From Solirubrobacter ginsenosidimutans (GTDB lineage Bacteria > Actinomycetota > Thermoleophilia > Solirubrobacterales > Solirubrobacteraceae): 64,000 bases of DNA. Made by a program: the position numbers and the translations under genes. Below, piece by piece: positions 33,183-42,594 of this stretch (within the stretch, counting starts at the first letter, position 1; every line of letters starts with the position of its first letter). The notes beneath the pieces were generated by a model that worked only from the letters and a program-made list of their open reading frames with translations, had not been told where the DNA came from and made no database searches. The stretch lies in contig NZ_JAPDOD010000018.1 in the NCBI RefSeq assembly GCF_027587205.1, positions 98,854-162,853 of the forward strand, given 5' to 3'.

Positions 33183-33259
33183 CGGCCACCACGCTAGCGT
33201 CCCGGCCCGACAGGGCCCGTCGATAGAATCCATACCTCCGGAATCGGATTTTGTCTGCC

Positions 33260-33577
33260 GTGAGTCCTCTGATCGACATCTGCCCCCTCGAAGAGCTGCC
33301 GCCTGGCGAGAAGCGCCTCGTCACGTGGGAGGACTTGGAGATCGGTGTTGTCAACTGCCGAGGCGAGATCTTCGCCATCGAGGACCGCTGTTCGCATGAC
33401 GACGGCGAGCTCGTCGAAGGCGAGCTGGATGAGGACGATTGCGCGATTGAATGTCCGCGTCACGGGTCGCGCTTCGACCTGCGGACCGGAAAGCCCCTGA
33501 ACCTGCCTGCGTACGTGCCCGTCGACACCTTCTCGGTGCTCGTCGAGGACGGCGTGATTCGAGTGGAGGTCGACTAA
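33260..33577 (+). CDS. Rieske-type [2Fe-2S] ferredoxin, SUF-associated
   Basis: Small non-haem-type Rieske ferredoxin of about 105 aa. The cluster ligands are in RCSH and CPRH, separated by an acidic insert ([14 protein letters not shown]). It lies five bases upstream of sufB in the same orientation, an arrangement seen in actinobacterial SUF operons, where it may supply electrons or serve as a target for cluster delivery. Two starts are possible: the GTG at 33260 and a TTG at 33251. No strong ribosome binding site separates them. Confidence 0.88.
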   Translation: MSPLIDICPLEELPPGEKRLVTWEDLEIGVVNCRGEIFAIEDRCSHDDGELVEGELDEDDCAIECPRHGSRFDLRTGKPLNLPAYVPVDTFSVLVEDGVIRVEVD

Positions 33578-33581
33578 GACC

Positions 33582-35018
33582 ATGGCTACTCCCGAGGTGA
33601 TCGCCGAGCAGCAGGCGCTGGTCGGCATCAACAGTGATTACGAGACGAAGTTCGGGTTCCACGACCCGGAGACGGGCTACGCGTTCAAGGCTCCCAAGGG
33701 GCTCTCGAAGGCGCTCGTCGAGCAGATCTCGGAGTTCAAGAACGAGCCGCAGTGGATGCGGGAGTTCCGTCTGAAGGCGCTCGAGCACTTCCTCTCGCGC
33801 CCGCAGCCGACGTGGGGCTCACCGATGCTGGCTGATGTCGACTACGACAACATCCACTACTTCGTCCGCGCGTCCGAGAAGTCGTCGAAGACCTGGGACG
33901 ACGTCCCGGACGACATCAAGAACACGTTCGACAAGCTGGGCATCCCGGAGGCCGAGCGCAAGTTCCTCTCCGGCGTCGGCGCCCAGTACGAGTCCGAGGT
34001 CGTGTACCACCAGGTTCGCGAGGACCTGGAGAAGCAGGGCGTCATCTTCATGGACATGGACTCGGGGCTCCGTGAGCACGAGGACCTCGTCCGCGAGTAC
34101 TTCGCGCAGATCATCCCCGCCAACGACAACAAGCTCGCGGCGCTGAACTCCGCGGTCTGGTCGGGCGGCTCGTTCGTCTACGTCCCGCCGGGCGTGCACG
34201 TCGAGATGCCGCTGCAGGCCTACTTCCGGATCAACACCGAGAACATGGGCCAGTTCGAGCGGACGCTGATCATCGCCGACGAGGGCTCCTACGTGCACTA
34301 CGTCGAGGGCTGCACCGCCCCGGTGTGGAGCACGGACTCGCTGCACTCCGCCGTCGTCGAGCTGATCGCCAAGCCGGGCGCGCGCATTCGCTACACGACC
34401 GTGCAGAACTGGTCGCAGAACGTCTACAACCTCGTCACCAAGCGCGCGATCGCCGAGACCGACGCGACGGTCGAGTGGGTCGACTGCAACCTCGGCTCCA
34501 AGCTGACCATGAAGTACCCGAGCGTCTACCTGACGGGCGAGCGGGCGCACGGCGAGGTCTTGAGCATCGCCTTCGCCGGCAAGGGCCAGCACCAGGACGC
34601 GGGCGCCAAGATCGTCCACGCGGCGCCGAACACGACGTCGAACATCTTCGCCAAGTCGATCTCCAAGGACGGCGGCCGGTCGAGTTACCGCGGTCTGCTC
34701 GAGGTCGCCAAGGGCGCGCACGGCTCGAAGTCCAAGGTCGTCTGCGACGCGCTGCTGCTCGACGAGCACTCGCGCTCGGACACCTACCCGACGATCCGCA
34801 TCGGCGAGGACGATGTCGACGTCGGACACGAGGCCTCCGTCTCCAAGATCGGCGAGGAGCAGCTCTTCTACCTGATGAGCCGCGGCATCCCCGAGGACGA
34901 GGCGGGCAAGTTGATCGTCAACGGCTTCATCGAGCCGATCGTCAAGGAGCTCCCGATGGAGTACGCGGTGGAGATGAACCGCCTCATCGAGCTCCAGATG
35001 GAGGGTTCCATTGGCTGA
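33582..35018 (+). CDS. sufB: Fe-S cluster assembly scaffold SufB
   Basis: Scaffold protein of 478 aa, full length for the family. It has a right-handed beta-helix core with [31 protein letters not shown] (the conserved Cys linked to persulfide transfer), [19 protein letters not shown] and the C-terminal segment [21 protein letters not shown], which holds residues for the SufB-SufD interface. It forms the SufBC2D complex with SufD (next gene) and SufC (17130-17897), so its ATPase partner is encoded about 16 kb away. The start at 33582 follows the ferredoxin stop by four bases. Confidence 0.97.
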   Translation: MATPEVIAEQQALVGINSDYETKFGFHDPETGYAFKAPKGLSKALVEQISEFKNEPQWMREFRLKALEHFLSRPQPTWGSPMLADVDYDNIHYFVRASEKSSKTWDDVPDDIKNTFDKLGIPEAERKFLSGVGAQYESEVVYHQVREDLEKQGVIFMDMDSGLREHEDLVREYFAQIIPANDNKLAALNSAVWSGGSFVYVPPGVHVEMPLQAYFRINTENMGQFERTLIIADEGSYVHYVEGCTAPVWSTDSLHSAVVELIAKPGARIRYTTVQNWSQNVYNLVTKRAIAETDATVEWVDCNLGSKLTMKYPSVYLTGERAHGEVLSIAFAGKGQHQDAGAKIVHAAPNTTSNIFAKSISKDGGRSSYRGLLEVAKGAHGSKSKVVCDALLLDEHSRSDTYPTIRIGEDDVDVGHEASVSKIGEEQLFYLMSRGIPEDEAGKLIVNGFIEPIVKELPMEYAVEMNRLIELQMEGSIG

Positions 35019-36279
35019 GTTGGCCGCTGTCCGTGAGCCCGAGTGGCTGAAGGAGCGCCGCGGCGACGCGGCGCGCCGCGCCGCCGAGCTCGACGTTCCC
35101 CGCTTCAAGGGCAAGGCCGGGTGGGAGTTCACGGACATCACGAAGCTCGACCTGGCGACGTTCGCCGCCGCCGCGCCCGGCGAGGGTGATGCGAGCGCTG
35201 CCGATCGCGTCGAGACACTGCTCGAGGCGCCCGAGGGCGCGCACCATCTCGGGCAGGTCGACGGCCGCGTGATCGACGGCGGGGACACCCCCGACGATCT
35301 GCTGGTGCTGCCGCTCACGCTGGCGTGCGAGACGCACGCCGACCTGGTGCATGAGCACCTCGGCACGATCGTCGACCCCGAGCTGAACGTCTTCACGGCG
35401 CTCAACGACGCCGGCTGGACCGGCGGCGCGTTCGTGTACGTCCCGCGCGGTGTGCGCGTGGAGCAGCCGATCGTGCTGTCGGCGATCTCCGACGCCGCGG
35501 GCACCGCGCTGCACCGGCGCGTGCTGATCGTGCTCGAAGAGGGCGCCGAGGCCGAGGTCTGGGAGCAGCACCTCTCCGGCACCACGGACAACGAGACGCT
35601 GCTGAACTCCGTCGTCGAGCTGCGCGTGGGCCAGAACGCCCGCCTGCGCTTCGTCGGCGCTCAGGACATGAACGAGAAGTCGTGGGTGTTCGGCGCTCAG
35701 CGCGCCGAGGTCGCCCGCGACGGTCATCTCGACTGGGTCACCGCCGGCTTCGGAAGCGGCAACGGCAAGGTGTTCACCGAGACCCTGCTGGCGGGCGAGG
35801 GCTCGCACGCCAAGGTCACCGGCGCCTACGCTCCGCACGCCCGCCAGCACGTGGACTTCCACACGCTGCAGGAGCACGGCGCGGCCAACACGACGTCCGA
35901 CCTCGCCTTCCGCGGCATCCTCGCCGACCGCTCCAGCGCCGTCTGGCGCGGGATGATCAAGGTCGACGAGGGCGCCCAGCAGACCGACGCGTTCCAGGAG
36001 TGCCGCAACCTGCTGCTCTCCAAGAAGGCCCACGTCGACGCGATCCCGGGCCTCGAGATCCTGGCCAACGACGTCCGCTGCACCCACGCGGCGGCGATCG
36101 CCCAGATCGACCCGGAGCAGGTCTTCTACCTCAACTCCCGTGGGCTCGACGACGCGGCGTCCAAGCGCCTCGTGATCGAGGGCTTCATGGCCGAGCTGAT
36201 CGAGCGCTTCGAACCGGGCCCGATCCGCGAGGCGATGGCCGGCGCCATCGAGCGCCGCCTCTCCGTCCTGCTGGACTAA
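35011..36279 (+). CDS. sufD: Fe-S cluster assembly protein SufD
   Basis: Second scaffold subunit of SufBC2D, 422 aa. It has an N-terminal helical part ([36 protein letters not shown]), a beta-helix core with [16 protein letters not shown], and the C-terminal family signature [34 protein letters not shown]. The start is a TTG at 35011, eight bases inside the sufB end. GGAGGG at 35000-35005 supports it. A strong hairpin 22 bp after the stop probably ends the transcript. Confidence 0.95.
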   Translation: MAELAAVREPEWLKERRGDAARRAAELDVPRFKGKAGWEFTDITKLDLATFAAAAPGEGDASAADRVETLLEAPEGAHHLGQVDGRVIDGGDTPDDLLVLPLTLACETHADLVHEHLGTIVDPELNVFTALNDAGWTGGAFVYVPRGVRVEQPIVLSAISDAAGTALHRRVLIVLEEGAEAEVWEQHLSGTTDNETLLNSVVELRVGQNARLRFVGAQDMNEKSWVFGAQRAEVARDGHLDWVTAGFGSGNGKVFTETLLAGEGSHAKVTGAYAPHARQHVDFHTLQEHGAANTTSDLAFRGILADRSSAVWRGMIKVDEGAQQTDAFQECRNLLLSKKAHVDAIPGLEILANDVRCTHAAAIAQIDPEQVFYLNSRGLDDAASKRLVIEGFMAELIERFEPGPIREAMAGAIERRLSVLLD

Positions 36280-36300
36280 GCCGGGCATCCCTCACACGCA

Positions 36301-36329
36301 ACGTCGCTGACATCCGATGTCAGCGACGT
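36301..36329 (+). terminator. Perfect 13-bp hairpin after sufD
   Basis: ACGTCGCTGACAT pairs with ATGTCAGCGACGT around a CCG loop, beginning 22 bp after the sufD stop. There is no T-tract. It probably terminates the Rieske-sufB-sufD transcript. Because it ends 24 bp before the start of the next gene on the same strand, it could also serve as an operator for that gene. Confidence 0.65.
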
Positions 36330-36352
36330 CGAATGTCGGTAAGGTTCCGCGC

Positions 36353-37726
36353 GTGGTCGAGTTCGTCAATCGCGTCGACGAGCTGGCTGCGCTCGAGCGC
36401 TGGGTCTCGACGCCGGGTGGCCTGGCCTTGGTGTGGGGGCGCAGGCGCGTCGGCAAGACCGCGCTCTTGCAGCGCTTCGCGGCCGGTCGACGCACGGTCT
36501 TTCACACCGGCGCGGCACGGCCGGTCGCCGACGAGCTCCGGATGCTGGCTCGGGAGGCGGAGCCGCTGACCGCGGCCGGGTTTCGCGATCTCGCCGCCCG
36601 CCCGTATTCGGACTGGGACGACGCGCTCGAGTCGCTCGCGGCGGATGCGGCGACCGCGCCGCTCCTGCTGGTTCTCGACGAGTTTCCGGAGCTCGTGCGC
36701 GCCGTGCCGGAGCTGCCGAGCGTCCTGCGCGCATTCTGGGACCGCGCCCGAGGACAGACGCAGCTGCAGATCGTCATCTGCGGATCCGCGGTCCGCACGA
36801 TGGAGGCGCTGCAGGAGGAGCGCGCCCCGCTCTACGGGCGCTTCGATCTCGCCCTCCAGCTGCACCCGTTCCGCCCGCATGAAGCTGCCGCGTTGCTCAG
36901 CGATCTCGCTCCGGCGGAACGTGCGCTCGTATGGGGGCTGCTCGGCGGTGTCCCGCTCTACCTCGGCTGGTGGGACCAGGGCGCGAGCGTCGAGGACAAC
37001 CTGCGGCGGCTCGCCGGTGCGCCCGGCGCGCCGCTGCTGACGGAGGGCCAGCTCGTGCTGGCGACCGAGGCCGAGGGCGGTGACCTGGCTGCGCTCGTCC
37101 TCCACGCCATCGCCGCCGGGCGGACCAAGCACAACGAGATCCGAGACGCCGTCAAGGCCGAGCCCGCGCGCGTGCTCGATCGCCTCGTCCAGTTGCGTCT
37201 CGTCGAGCGCGTCGTCCCGGTCACCGAGCGCGACGTCGCCACCCGCCGCCGGCGCTATCGGATCGCCGACAACTTCCTGGCGTTCTGGCTCCAGGTGCTC
37301 GATCGTCATCGAACGGCGATCGACCGTGGCCTGGGCGAGACCGTTCTGCCGGTCCTCCGCGCCGAGCTCGACGATTTCATGGGCGAGCGCTGGGAGGTTG
37401 CCTTTCGCGACCACCTGGCCCGGCTGGCCGCGGCCGGGGATCTGGGTCACGAGATCGTGGATATCGGGCGCTGGTGGCGGGACACGCCATCCGTCGAGAT
37501 CGACGCCGTGGCACTCGCCGGTCGCGAGCGCCGCCCGGTGCTGGTCGGTGAAGCGAAGTGGGCGCGCCGTGTCGACGGGCCGCGCTTGCTGCGTGCGTTG
37601 GAGGCCAAGGCCGGAGCACTGAGTGACGAACCCGGTGCGCTTCGCTACGTCTTGGCCGCGCGCGACGCGGTCGACGGTGACGCGAACGTTCTCGCCGTCA
37701 CCGCCGCTGACATCTTCGGGACTTGA
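36353..37726 (+). CDS. AAA-type ATPase with C-terminal DUF234 nuclease-like domain
   Basis: ATPase_2/DUF234 protein, about 457 aa from the GTG at 36353. An earlier ATG at 36317 lies inside the hairpin arm and is less likely. The N-terminus [15 protein letters not shown] is typical, with Walker [13 protein letters not shown] and Walker [13 protein letters not shown] winged-helix region follows (about 255-320). The C-terminal DUF234 part contains VEIDAVAL...VLVGEAKWA, a D-x(n)-E-x-K arrangement like the PD-(D/E)XK nuclease fold. The family is best known from archaea and scattered bacteria, and its role is not established. The patchy distribution suggests transfer, but codon use looks like that of the neighbours. 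Confidence 0.82.
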   Translation: MVEFVNRVDELAALERWVSTPGGLALVWGRRRVGKTALLQRFAAGRRTVFHTGAARPVADELRMLAREAEPLTAAGFRDLAARPYSDWDDALESLAADAATAPLLLVLDEFPELVRAVPELPSVLRAFWDRARGQTQLQIVICGSAVRTMEALQEERAPLYGRFDLALQLHPFRPHEAAALLSDLAPAERALVWGLLGGVPLYLGWWDQGASVEDNLRRLAGAPGAPLLTEGQLVLATEAEGGDLAALVLHAIAAGRTKHNEIRDAVKAEPARVLDRLVQLRLVERVVPVTERDVATRRRRYRIADNFLAFWLQVLDRHRTAIDRGLGETVLPVLRAELDDFMGERWEVAFRDHLARLAAAGDLGHEIVDIGRWWRDTPSVEIDAVALAGRERRPVLVGEAKWARRVDGPRLLRALEAKAGALSDEPGALRYVLAARDAVDGDANVLAVTAADIFGT

Positions 37727-37770
37727 TCCTGGGCGATTCGGAACAAGCGATCACCGCGAGGCGTTAGACC

Positions 37771-37792
37771 CCGTGTCAAGCGTCCGACACGG
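37771..37792 (+). promoter_or_regulatory. Hairpin overlapping a Shine-Dalgarno sequence
   Basis: CCGTGTC at 37771-37777 pairs with GACACGG at 37786-37792. The right arm shares its last two bases with the GGAGG (37791-37795) that serves the ATG at 37802. Folding would partly hide the ribosome binding site. It could regulate the frameshifted secreted-protein gene below or be a remnant. Confidence 0.3.
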
Positions 37793-37801
37793 AGGTCCCA
37801 G

Positions 37802-38252
37802 ATGGCCAAGCGGGCAGCAGTGGGTGCGGCGATGGTCGCGAGCGCGGTGCTCGCGGCCGCGCCGGGTGCCTCGGCCGCCGAGCCCGATTTGGACCCCCTG
37901 GCCGGGCAGGTAGAAGCCGTACGCCGCCTGCTGCCTCGGGCCCGACGCTCCGACGCCGCAGACGCGGGTCTTCCAATCCGTCTGGGGCGCAACCGGGCGG
38001 AAGGTCGGGATCTTCGTCGTTCGCCGCACGGGCGGCAGCAGGACCGTGCTCGGCGTCCGGCAGCCGACGATCAAGGTCGTCGGCCGCGTGCCGCTCGGCG
38101 CCACGAAGCACGGCCGCAACCGCTTCGCCTGGGACGGCAAGGTCGCGGGGAAGCGGTTGCCGCCCGGCAAGTACCTCCTGACCTACCGCCTGCTGCGGGG
38201 CGCGGCGGTCACGAGCGTCTCGAACTCGATCCCGTTCAGCGTCACGCGCTGA
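37802..38252 (+). pseudogene. Frameshifted small secreted beta-sandwich protein
   Basis: The gene opens with a strong GGAGG six bases before the ATG and a clean Sec signal peptide (MAKRAAVGAAMVASAVLAAA, cleavage after ASA). After about 37 codons the sense continues in the next frame: from 37914 that frame reads KPYAACCLGPDAPTPQ, VFQSVWGATG, KVGIFVVRRTGG and FAWDGKVAGKRLPPGKYLLT to a TGA at 38250-38252. In the original frame the sequence after ~37910 turns into Arg/Ala-rich nonsense. A single-base indel near 37911 would join the two parts. It is either a pseudogene or a sequencing error. The intact product would resemble small extracellular beta-sandwich modules. Confidence 0.6.
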
Positions 38253-39192
38253 CGTGCGCCGGCGCAAGGACCTCGCGGATCGCTTCCGCGAGGTCCGCGT
38301 GCAGCCTGCGCGCTCCGTCGGCGATCCCCTGCATCCAATAGAAGCCGTGGATCATCCCGTCGTACTCGACGTACGTCACCGGTACGCCCGCGTCGTGGAG
38401 CTTGGCGTGGTAGGCGCGGCCGTCGTCGCGCAGCGGGTCGAACTCCGCGGTGGCGATGAAGGCGGGTGGCAGGCCGGAGTGGTCGCCGGCCTTCAGCGGT
38501 GACACGCGCGGGTCGTCGGCGAGCGCCTCGTCCTGCACGTAGTGGTTCCAGAACCAGCGCATCGACTCGCGCTGGAGCAGGTAGCCCTCGGCGTTCTCGT
38601 GCGCCGAGGCCGAGTCCCAGTTGTGCTCCACCGCGGGGTAGATCAGCGCCTGGAAGGCGATCGTGGGCGCGCCCACGTCGCGCGCCTTCAACGCGACGGC
38701 GGCGGCGAGGTTGCCGCCGGCGGAGTCGCCGATGACGCCGATCCGGGCGGCGTCGAGGTTCAGCTTCTCGGCGTTCTCGAAGATCCAGTTCGTCGCCGCC
38801 CAGCAATCGTCGAACGGGATCGGGAACGGATGCTCGGGCGCCTTCTGGTAGTTGACCGCGACCACCTTGCAGCCCGTGCTGTTGGCGAGCGCGCGCATCG
38901 TCGTGTCGCAGACGGCGATGTTGAGCACCACCCACCCGCTGCCGTGGTAGTACACGAGTCCTGGGTATGGACCGTCACCCGTCGCGGGCGTGTAGATGCG
39001 GACGGGCAGCTCGGCGGTCGGGCCGGGGATGAACGTGTGCTCGATCGACGCCACCTCCTCCGGCTTGCCCTGCAGCGGGCCGAACGACCACGCGGCCGCG
39101 CGCGCCTCCGGCACGCTGAGCTCCTCGAAGGGCTTGGCCCCGGCCTCTCGCATCTCGTCGAGCAGCTTCTGGATCTGCGGGTCCACAGGCAT
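38242..39192 (-). CDS. Alpha/beta hydrolase, hormone-sensitive lipase family esterase
   Basis: Carboxylesterase of 316 aa from the ATG at 39192, which is preceded by AAGGAGG. It has the HSL-family oxyanion-hole motif as YYHGSGW (HGG in most members, HGS here), the nucleophile Ser in GDSAGGNLAAAVAL, the acid in FDPLRDDG and the catalytic His in MIHGFYWM. The substrate is unknown. Short-chain acyl esters are usual. The cytoplasmic location is inferred from the lack of a signal peptide. It lies 14 bases after the sensor kinase at 39207-40934 on the same strand, and its 3' end overlaps the convergent pseudogene by 11 bases. Confidence 0.9.
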   Translation of the reverse strand: MPVDPQIQKLLDEMREAGAKPFEELSVPEARAAAWSFGPLQGKPEEVASIEHTFIPGPTAELPVRIYTPATGDGPYPGLVYYHGSGWVVLNIAVCDTTMRALANSTGCKVVAVNYQKAPEHPFPIPFDDCWAATNWIFENAEKLNLDAARIGVIGDSAGGNLAAAVALKARDVGAPTIAFQALIYPAVEHNWDSASAHENAEGYLLQRESMRWFWNHYVQDEALADDPRVSPLKAGDHSGLPPAFIATAEFDPLRDDGRAYHAKLHDAGVPVTYVEYDGMIHGFYWMQGIADGARRLHADLAEAIREVLAPAHVSA

Positions 39193-39206
39193 CGGCGTTC
39201 TCCTCC

Positions 39207-40934
39207 TTACGACACGAACGGGAACTGCGCGGTCACGGTCGTTCCTACCCCGGCGGGGCTGGTCACCGACAAGCGGCCGTCGAGCGCCTCGACGCGGTCG
39301 CGGAGACCGCGCAGCCCGGAGCCGTTCGCGGGGTCGGCGCCGCCGATGCCGTCGTCGGCGATCTCGATGTGGACGGCGCCCTCGCTCACCCACACCCGCA
39401 GCGCGACCGCGCTCGCCTGGGCGTACTTGGCGACGTTGGCGAGCGCCTCGGACGCGACGAAGTACGCCGCGAGCGCGATGTCGGGCGGGATCGGCTCGAG
39501 CGTCTCGTAGTCGACCGTCGCGGGGAGATGGCAGCGCAGCGCGAGCGAGTCCAGGGCCGCGTCGAGCCCATGCTCGAGGATCGCGGGGTGGATGCCGCGG
39601 GCGAGCTCGCGCAGCTCCTCGAGCGAGTTGGCGAGCTCGGCGCTCGCGGTCGTCACGAGCTGCTCGGCGGACGCGTCCCCGCGCACCCGCGACTGCAGCA
39701 GCCGCAGCTGGAGCGCGATCGCCACCAGGCGCTGCTGCGCGCCGTCGTGCAGGTTGCGCTCGAGCCGCCGGCGCTCCGCGTCACCCGCCGCGACGAGGCG
39801 CTCGCGGGAGGCGCGCAGCTCGGCCACGCGCGCCTCGGACTCCGCGTGCAGGTGCTGGTTCTCCAGCGCGATGCCGGTCGCGGCGCGCACGGCCTCCACG
39901 AGCTCGGGGTCGTCGTCGAGCGAGGCGTCGTAGACGATCGCGGCGACCTCGGTGCCACGCCGCTCGATCCGCGCCACGGCGCGCTCGCCGCCCGGCTCGG
40001 GAAGCGCGACCGGCTCGCCCGTCACGCCGACGTAGGCGTCGCTCTCGGGCAGCCGCTGCGCCACCACCAGCCGCGGGTCGCCCAAGGTGCGCGCGAGCGC
40101 GGCCTGCAGCTCGCCGCTGCGCTTGGACTGCAACCCGAGCAACAGCTCCGCGAGGCCGCCGCGCGCGAGCCGCGAGCGCAGCAGCCCGAACAGGAACGCG
40201 GCCGGCACCGCGACGAGCGAGGCGATCGCGATCCACAGCAGCGCCTCCGAGCGCGAGCCCGTGATCAGGTCGTTGACCAGCACGAGCGCGAACAGGAGCA
40301 GGGCGGTCCCGCCGGCGAGGCTCGGCAGCAGCGCGCGGCGGCGCGGCGGCGAGGCGGCGCGGAAGCGCAGGGCGATCACCGCGAACGCGGTCACGCACGC
40401 GCAGAACGTGATCGAGCGCTGGAGCTTGTCGAGTACCTCGGCGACGTCGGCGTTCGCGAACACGCCGAGCACGTTCGCGTCGTCCTCGTAGAAGAGCAGC
40501 CACACGAACTGCCCGACCAGGAGCGGGAGCACGAAGGCCGCCATCAGCAGCCGCTCGCCGTTGGAGGTGAACCGCCCGCCGGTCAGGAGCGTCAGGATCA
40601 GCGCCACGAGGCCGAACGCGTAGACCTCCGAGAGCAGCATGCCCGCGGTCTGCGCGGCCGGCGCGTCGAGCTGGCTCAACAGCGGTGTGATGAAGAACGC
40701 GAAGCCGGTCGCGGTCATCAGCAGGCCGCTGCGGCTGTCGGGCCGGCGGTGCCACGCGATCAGGCCGCAGGCGGCGAACGACCCGCCGATCAGGCGGTAG
40801 AGGACGTCCCAGCCCTGCACGGGGTCGCCGCCGCTGGAGAGCACGGGCCACAGCGCGAGGAACTCGCAGACGATCGCCGCCGCCCACAGGGCGGCCCAGA
40901 ACAGCAGGCCGTGCGTTCGGCTCGAGCCTTGCAT
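39207..40934 (-). CDS. Membrane sensor histidine kinase, NarL/LiaS-like
   Basis: Kinase of 575 aa. Residues 1-265 carry about eight hydrophobic helices. A GAF-like linker (about 285-375) and coiled coil (AESEARVAELRASRERLVAAGDAERRRLE) follow. The HisKA_3 domain has the phospho-His in LERNLHDGAQQRLVAIALQL, and the HATPase has DDGIGGADPANGSGLRGLRDRVEALDG. A cognate NarL-type regulator is expected, but no such gene is adjacent, so this is an orphan here. It lies upstream of the esterase on the same strand (14-bp gap) and downstream of the WYL regulator. Confidence 0.92.
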   Translation of the reverse strand: MQGSSRTHGLLFWAALWAAAIVCEFLALWPVLSSGGDPVQGWDVLYRLIGGSFAACGLIAWHRRPDSRSGLLMTATGFAFFITPLLSQLDAPAAQTAGMLLSEVYAFGLVALILTLLTGGRFTSNGERLLMAAFVLPLLVGQFVWLLFYEDDANVLGVFANADVAEVLDKLQRSITFCACVTAFAVIALRFRAASPPRRRALLPSLAGGTALLLFALVLVNDLITGSRSEALLWIAIASLVAVPAAFLFGLLRSRLARGGLAELLLGLQSKRSGELQAALARTLGDPRLVVAQRLPESDAYVGVTGEPVALPEPGGERAVARIERRGTEVAAIVYDASLDDDPELVEAVRAATGIALENQHLHAESEARVAELRASRERLVAAGDAERRRLERNLHDGAQQRLVAIALQLRLLQSRVRGDASAEQLVTTASAELANSLEELRELARGIHPAILEHGLDAALDSLALRCHLPATVDYETLEPIPPDIALAAYFVASEALANVAKYAQASAVALRVWVSEGAVHIEIADDGIGGADPANGSGLRGLRDRVEALDGRLSVTSPAGVGTTVTAQFPFVS

Positions 40935-40955
40935 GATGGCTGCCGAGCGAGTGTC

Positions 40956-41918
40956 TCAGGTGGCGTCCACGATGCGCTGGGCGATGGCGCGTAGGCGCTC
41001 GACGAGCTCCGGCGGCTCGTGCACGGTGTACGGCGAGGAGAGCATCGCGATCCGCATCGCCAGCCAGTCCAGGTTGTCGTCGCTCGTGCGCACCTCGCAG
41101 CGCTGCGCGCCGAGCGGGGTGATGTCGCCGCCGAGCCAGCGCCGGCCCTGCAGCTCCTCGGCCGGGCATTCGACGGTGACGCGGGCTTCGTAGCGCGACG
41201 GGTAGGACTGCAGCGACTGCGAGACGTACGCCGCGGCGTCCTTGGCGGGCAGCTCACGCGGGTGGAAGCGCACGCCGCTGGACGCGGGCTTCTCGATCCG
41301 GTCGACGCGGAACGTGCGCCAGTCCTCGCGCCCGCAGTCGAACGCGACGAGGTACCAGCGGCGGCCGGCGTTGACGAGCGAGTGCGGCTCGGTCTCGCGG
41401 CTGGTGCCCGCGCGGTCTCGCGCGGTGTAGGCGAAGCGCACCCGCTCGTGGTCGCGGACCGCCGCGGCGAGCACGGTCAGCGTCTGCGGGTCGACGGTCG
41501 GGCCGCCGTAGACGTTGAGCGTCTGCGTCGCCGCGCCCAGCGCCTGCACGCGCCGGCGCAGGTGCGAAGGGAGGACCTGCTCGAGCTTGACCAGCGCGCG
41601 CACCGCGGTCTCCTCGATCCCGCTCACCGACCCGCCCGCGGCGGTCCGCAGGCCGACCGCGATCGCGATCGCCTCGTCGTCGTCGAGCAGCAGCGGCGGC
41701 ATCGCGGCGCCGGCGCGCAGTTGGTAGCCGCCCGCGGGGCCGGTCATCGACTCGACGGGATAGCCGAGCGAGCGCAGCCGCTCGACGTCGCGCCGGACGG
41801 TGCGCCCGGAGACCTCGAGCCGGTCCGCGAGCTCGGAGCCCGGCCAGTCGCGCCGGCCCTGCAGCAGCGAGAGCAGGGTCAGCAGGCGGCTGGAGGTCGT
41901 CTCGCTCACGTCCGCCAT
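40956..41918 (-). CDS. HTH/WYL-domain transcriptional regulator (YafY-like)
   Basis: Ligand-responsive regulator of 320 aa. An N-terminal HTH_11 domain (LLTLLSLLQGRRDWPGSELADRLEVSGRTVRRDVERLRSLGYPVE) is followed by a connector, the WYL domain (about 140-225, including the RWYLVAFD variant of the WYL motif and WRTFRVDRI) and a C-terminal WCX extension. WYL domains bind nucleic acid or nucleotide ligands, and many members control DNA-damage or small-molecule responses. It is divergent from the small gene at 41972 (53-bp gap), which is the obvious candidate target together with the following DUF-like gene. Confidence 0.92.
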   Translation of the reverse strand: MADVSETTSSRLLTLLSLLQGRRDWPGSELADRLEVSGRTVRRDVERLRSLGYPVESMTGPAGGYQLRAGAAMPPLLLDDDEAIAIAVGLRTAAGGSVSGIEETAVRALVKLEQVLPSHLRRRVQALGAATQTLNVYGGPTVDPQTLTVLAAAVRDHERVRFAYTARDRAGTSRETEPHSLVNAGRRWYLVAFDCGREDWRTFRVDRIEKPASSGVRFHPRELPAKDAAAYVSQSLQSYPSRYEARVTVECPAEELQGRRWLGGDITPLGAQRCEVRTSDDNLDWLAMRIAMLSSPYTVHEPPELVERLRAIAQRIVDAT

Positions 41919-41971
41919 GATCGCGGGTATTGAGGACAGAACTCGACCTAATCGCGCGAGACACTGGACGG

Positions 41972-42172
41972 ATGAAGATCGAGGTGACGCTCACGCATCC
42001 CGCCGCCGCCTTTGCCGCGATGATCGCGCTCGAAGATATGAGCGACCAGCCGCCGCACGCTGATGGGGCACGGGTGTGGCTGCCCGTGGCCGACCGCAGC
42101 GGCGCGGTCATGGAGGCGGCGCGAAGGCTGTTCCGCGCGGGGGTCGGCGCGGAGGACATCGTGATCTCTTAG
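41972..42172 (+). CDS. Hypothetical 66-aa protein
   Basis: Short acidic/neutral protein from the ATG at 41972 (a longer frame to 41930 lies in the promoter gap). It starts MKIEVTLTHPAAAFAAMIALEDM and ends AARRLFRAGVGAEDIVIS, with an alternating strand-helix pattern and no membrane segment. I recognise no family. It is divergent from the WYL regulator and may be its target. The ribosome binding site is weak (GGACGG just upstream of the ATG), so the call rests on frame, codon use and context. Confidence 0.5.
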   Translation: MKIEVTLTHPAAAFAAMIALEDMSDQPPHADGARVWLPVADRSGAVMEAARRLFRAGVGAEDIVIS

Positions 42173-42261
42173 GGGGAAGTCTCGGGGGGCTCCCCGACGT
42201 GGGCGAGCGTTGTGTCCGGGATCGTCATCGCTTCCAACCGATGACCCAAGGAGACCCTGAC

Positions 42262-42594
42262 ATGTACGCCCAACTCGTCGAAGGCGGCACCACTCCCGAA
42301 CTGCGTGAAGCGATGGACCGGATCGTGCGCGAGGAGATGCTCCCCGCGCTCGAGCAGGAGGCCGGGTTCGCCGGCACGCTGAACCTGGTCGACCGGGCGA
42401 CCGGCAAGGCGCTGATGCTGATGCTGTGGGAGACGCGCGAGCACGCGGAGCTGCCGCTGCGCGAGCGCGGGCCCGAGTTCCTGAAGGCGCTCGGCTCGGT
42501 GATGGCGATCTCGACGGGCGCGCGCGCCCCGATCTCGCTCTGGGAGGTCAACGCGGTGGCTTGGCCAGATACCGCTTTCCAGCCCGCAGCGTGA
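42262..42594 (+). CDS. ABM-like dimeric alpha/beta-barrel protein
   Basis: A 110-aa protein from the ATG at 42262, which has AAGGAG (42247-42252) upstream. The pattern YAQLVEGGTTPELREAMDRIVREEMLPALEQEAGFAGTLNLVDRATGKALMLMLWETREHAE is that of antibiotic-biosynthesis-monooxygenase-type small ferredoxin-like folds: strand, long helix, hairpin, then W-E-T-xE. Such proteins may be monooxygenases or simply bind small molecules. Its role here is unknown. Its last 47 bases overlap the end of the convergent repeat-protein gene, an unusually long 3' overlap for this window. Confidence 0.7.
   Translation: MYAQLVEGGTTPELREAMDRIVREEMLPALEQEAGFAGTLNLVDRATGKALMLMLWETREHAELPLRERGPEFLKALGSVMAISTGARAPISLWEVNAVAWPDTAFQPAA

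Noticed and set aside
33196..33250. Shared Rrf2/IscR operator upstream of the Rieske-sufBD genes
   Set aside because: A weak AATCC-N14-GGATT dyad is present, but nothing similar precedes the rrf2 gene, so I do not claim it.
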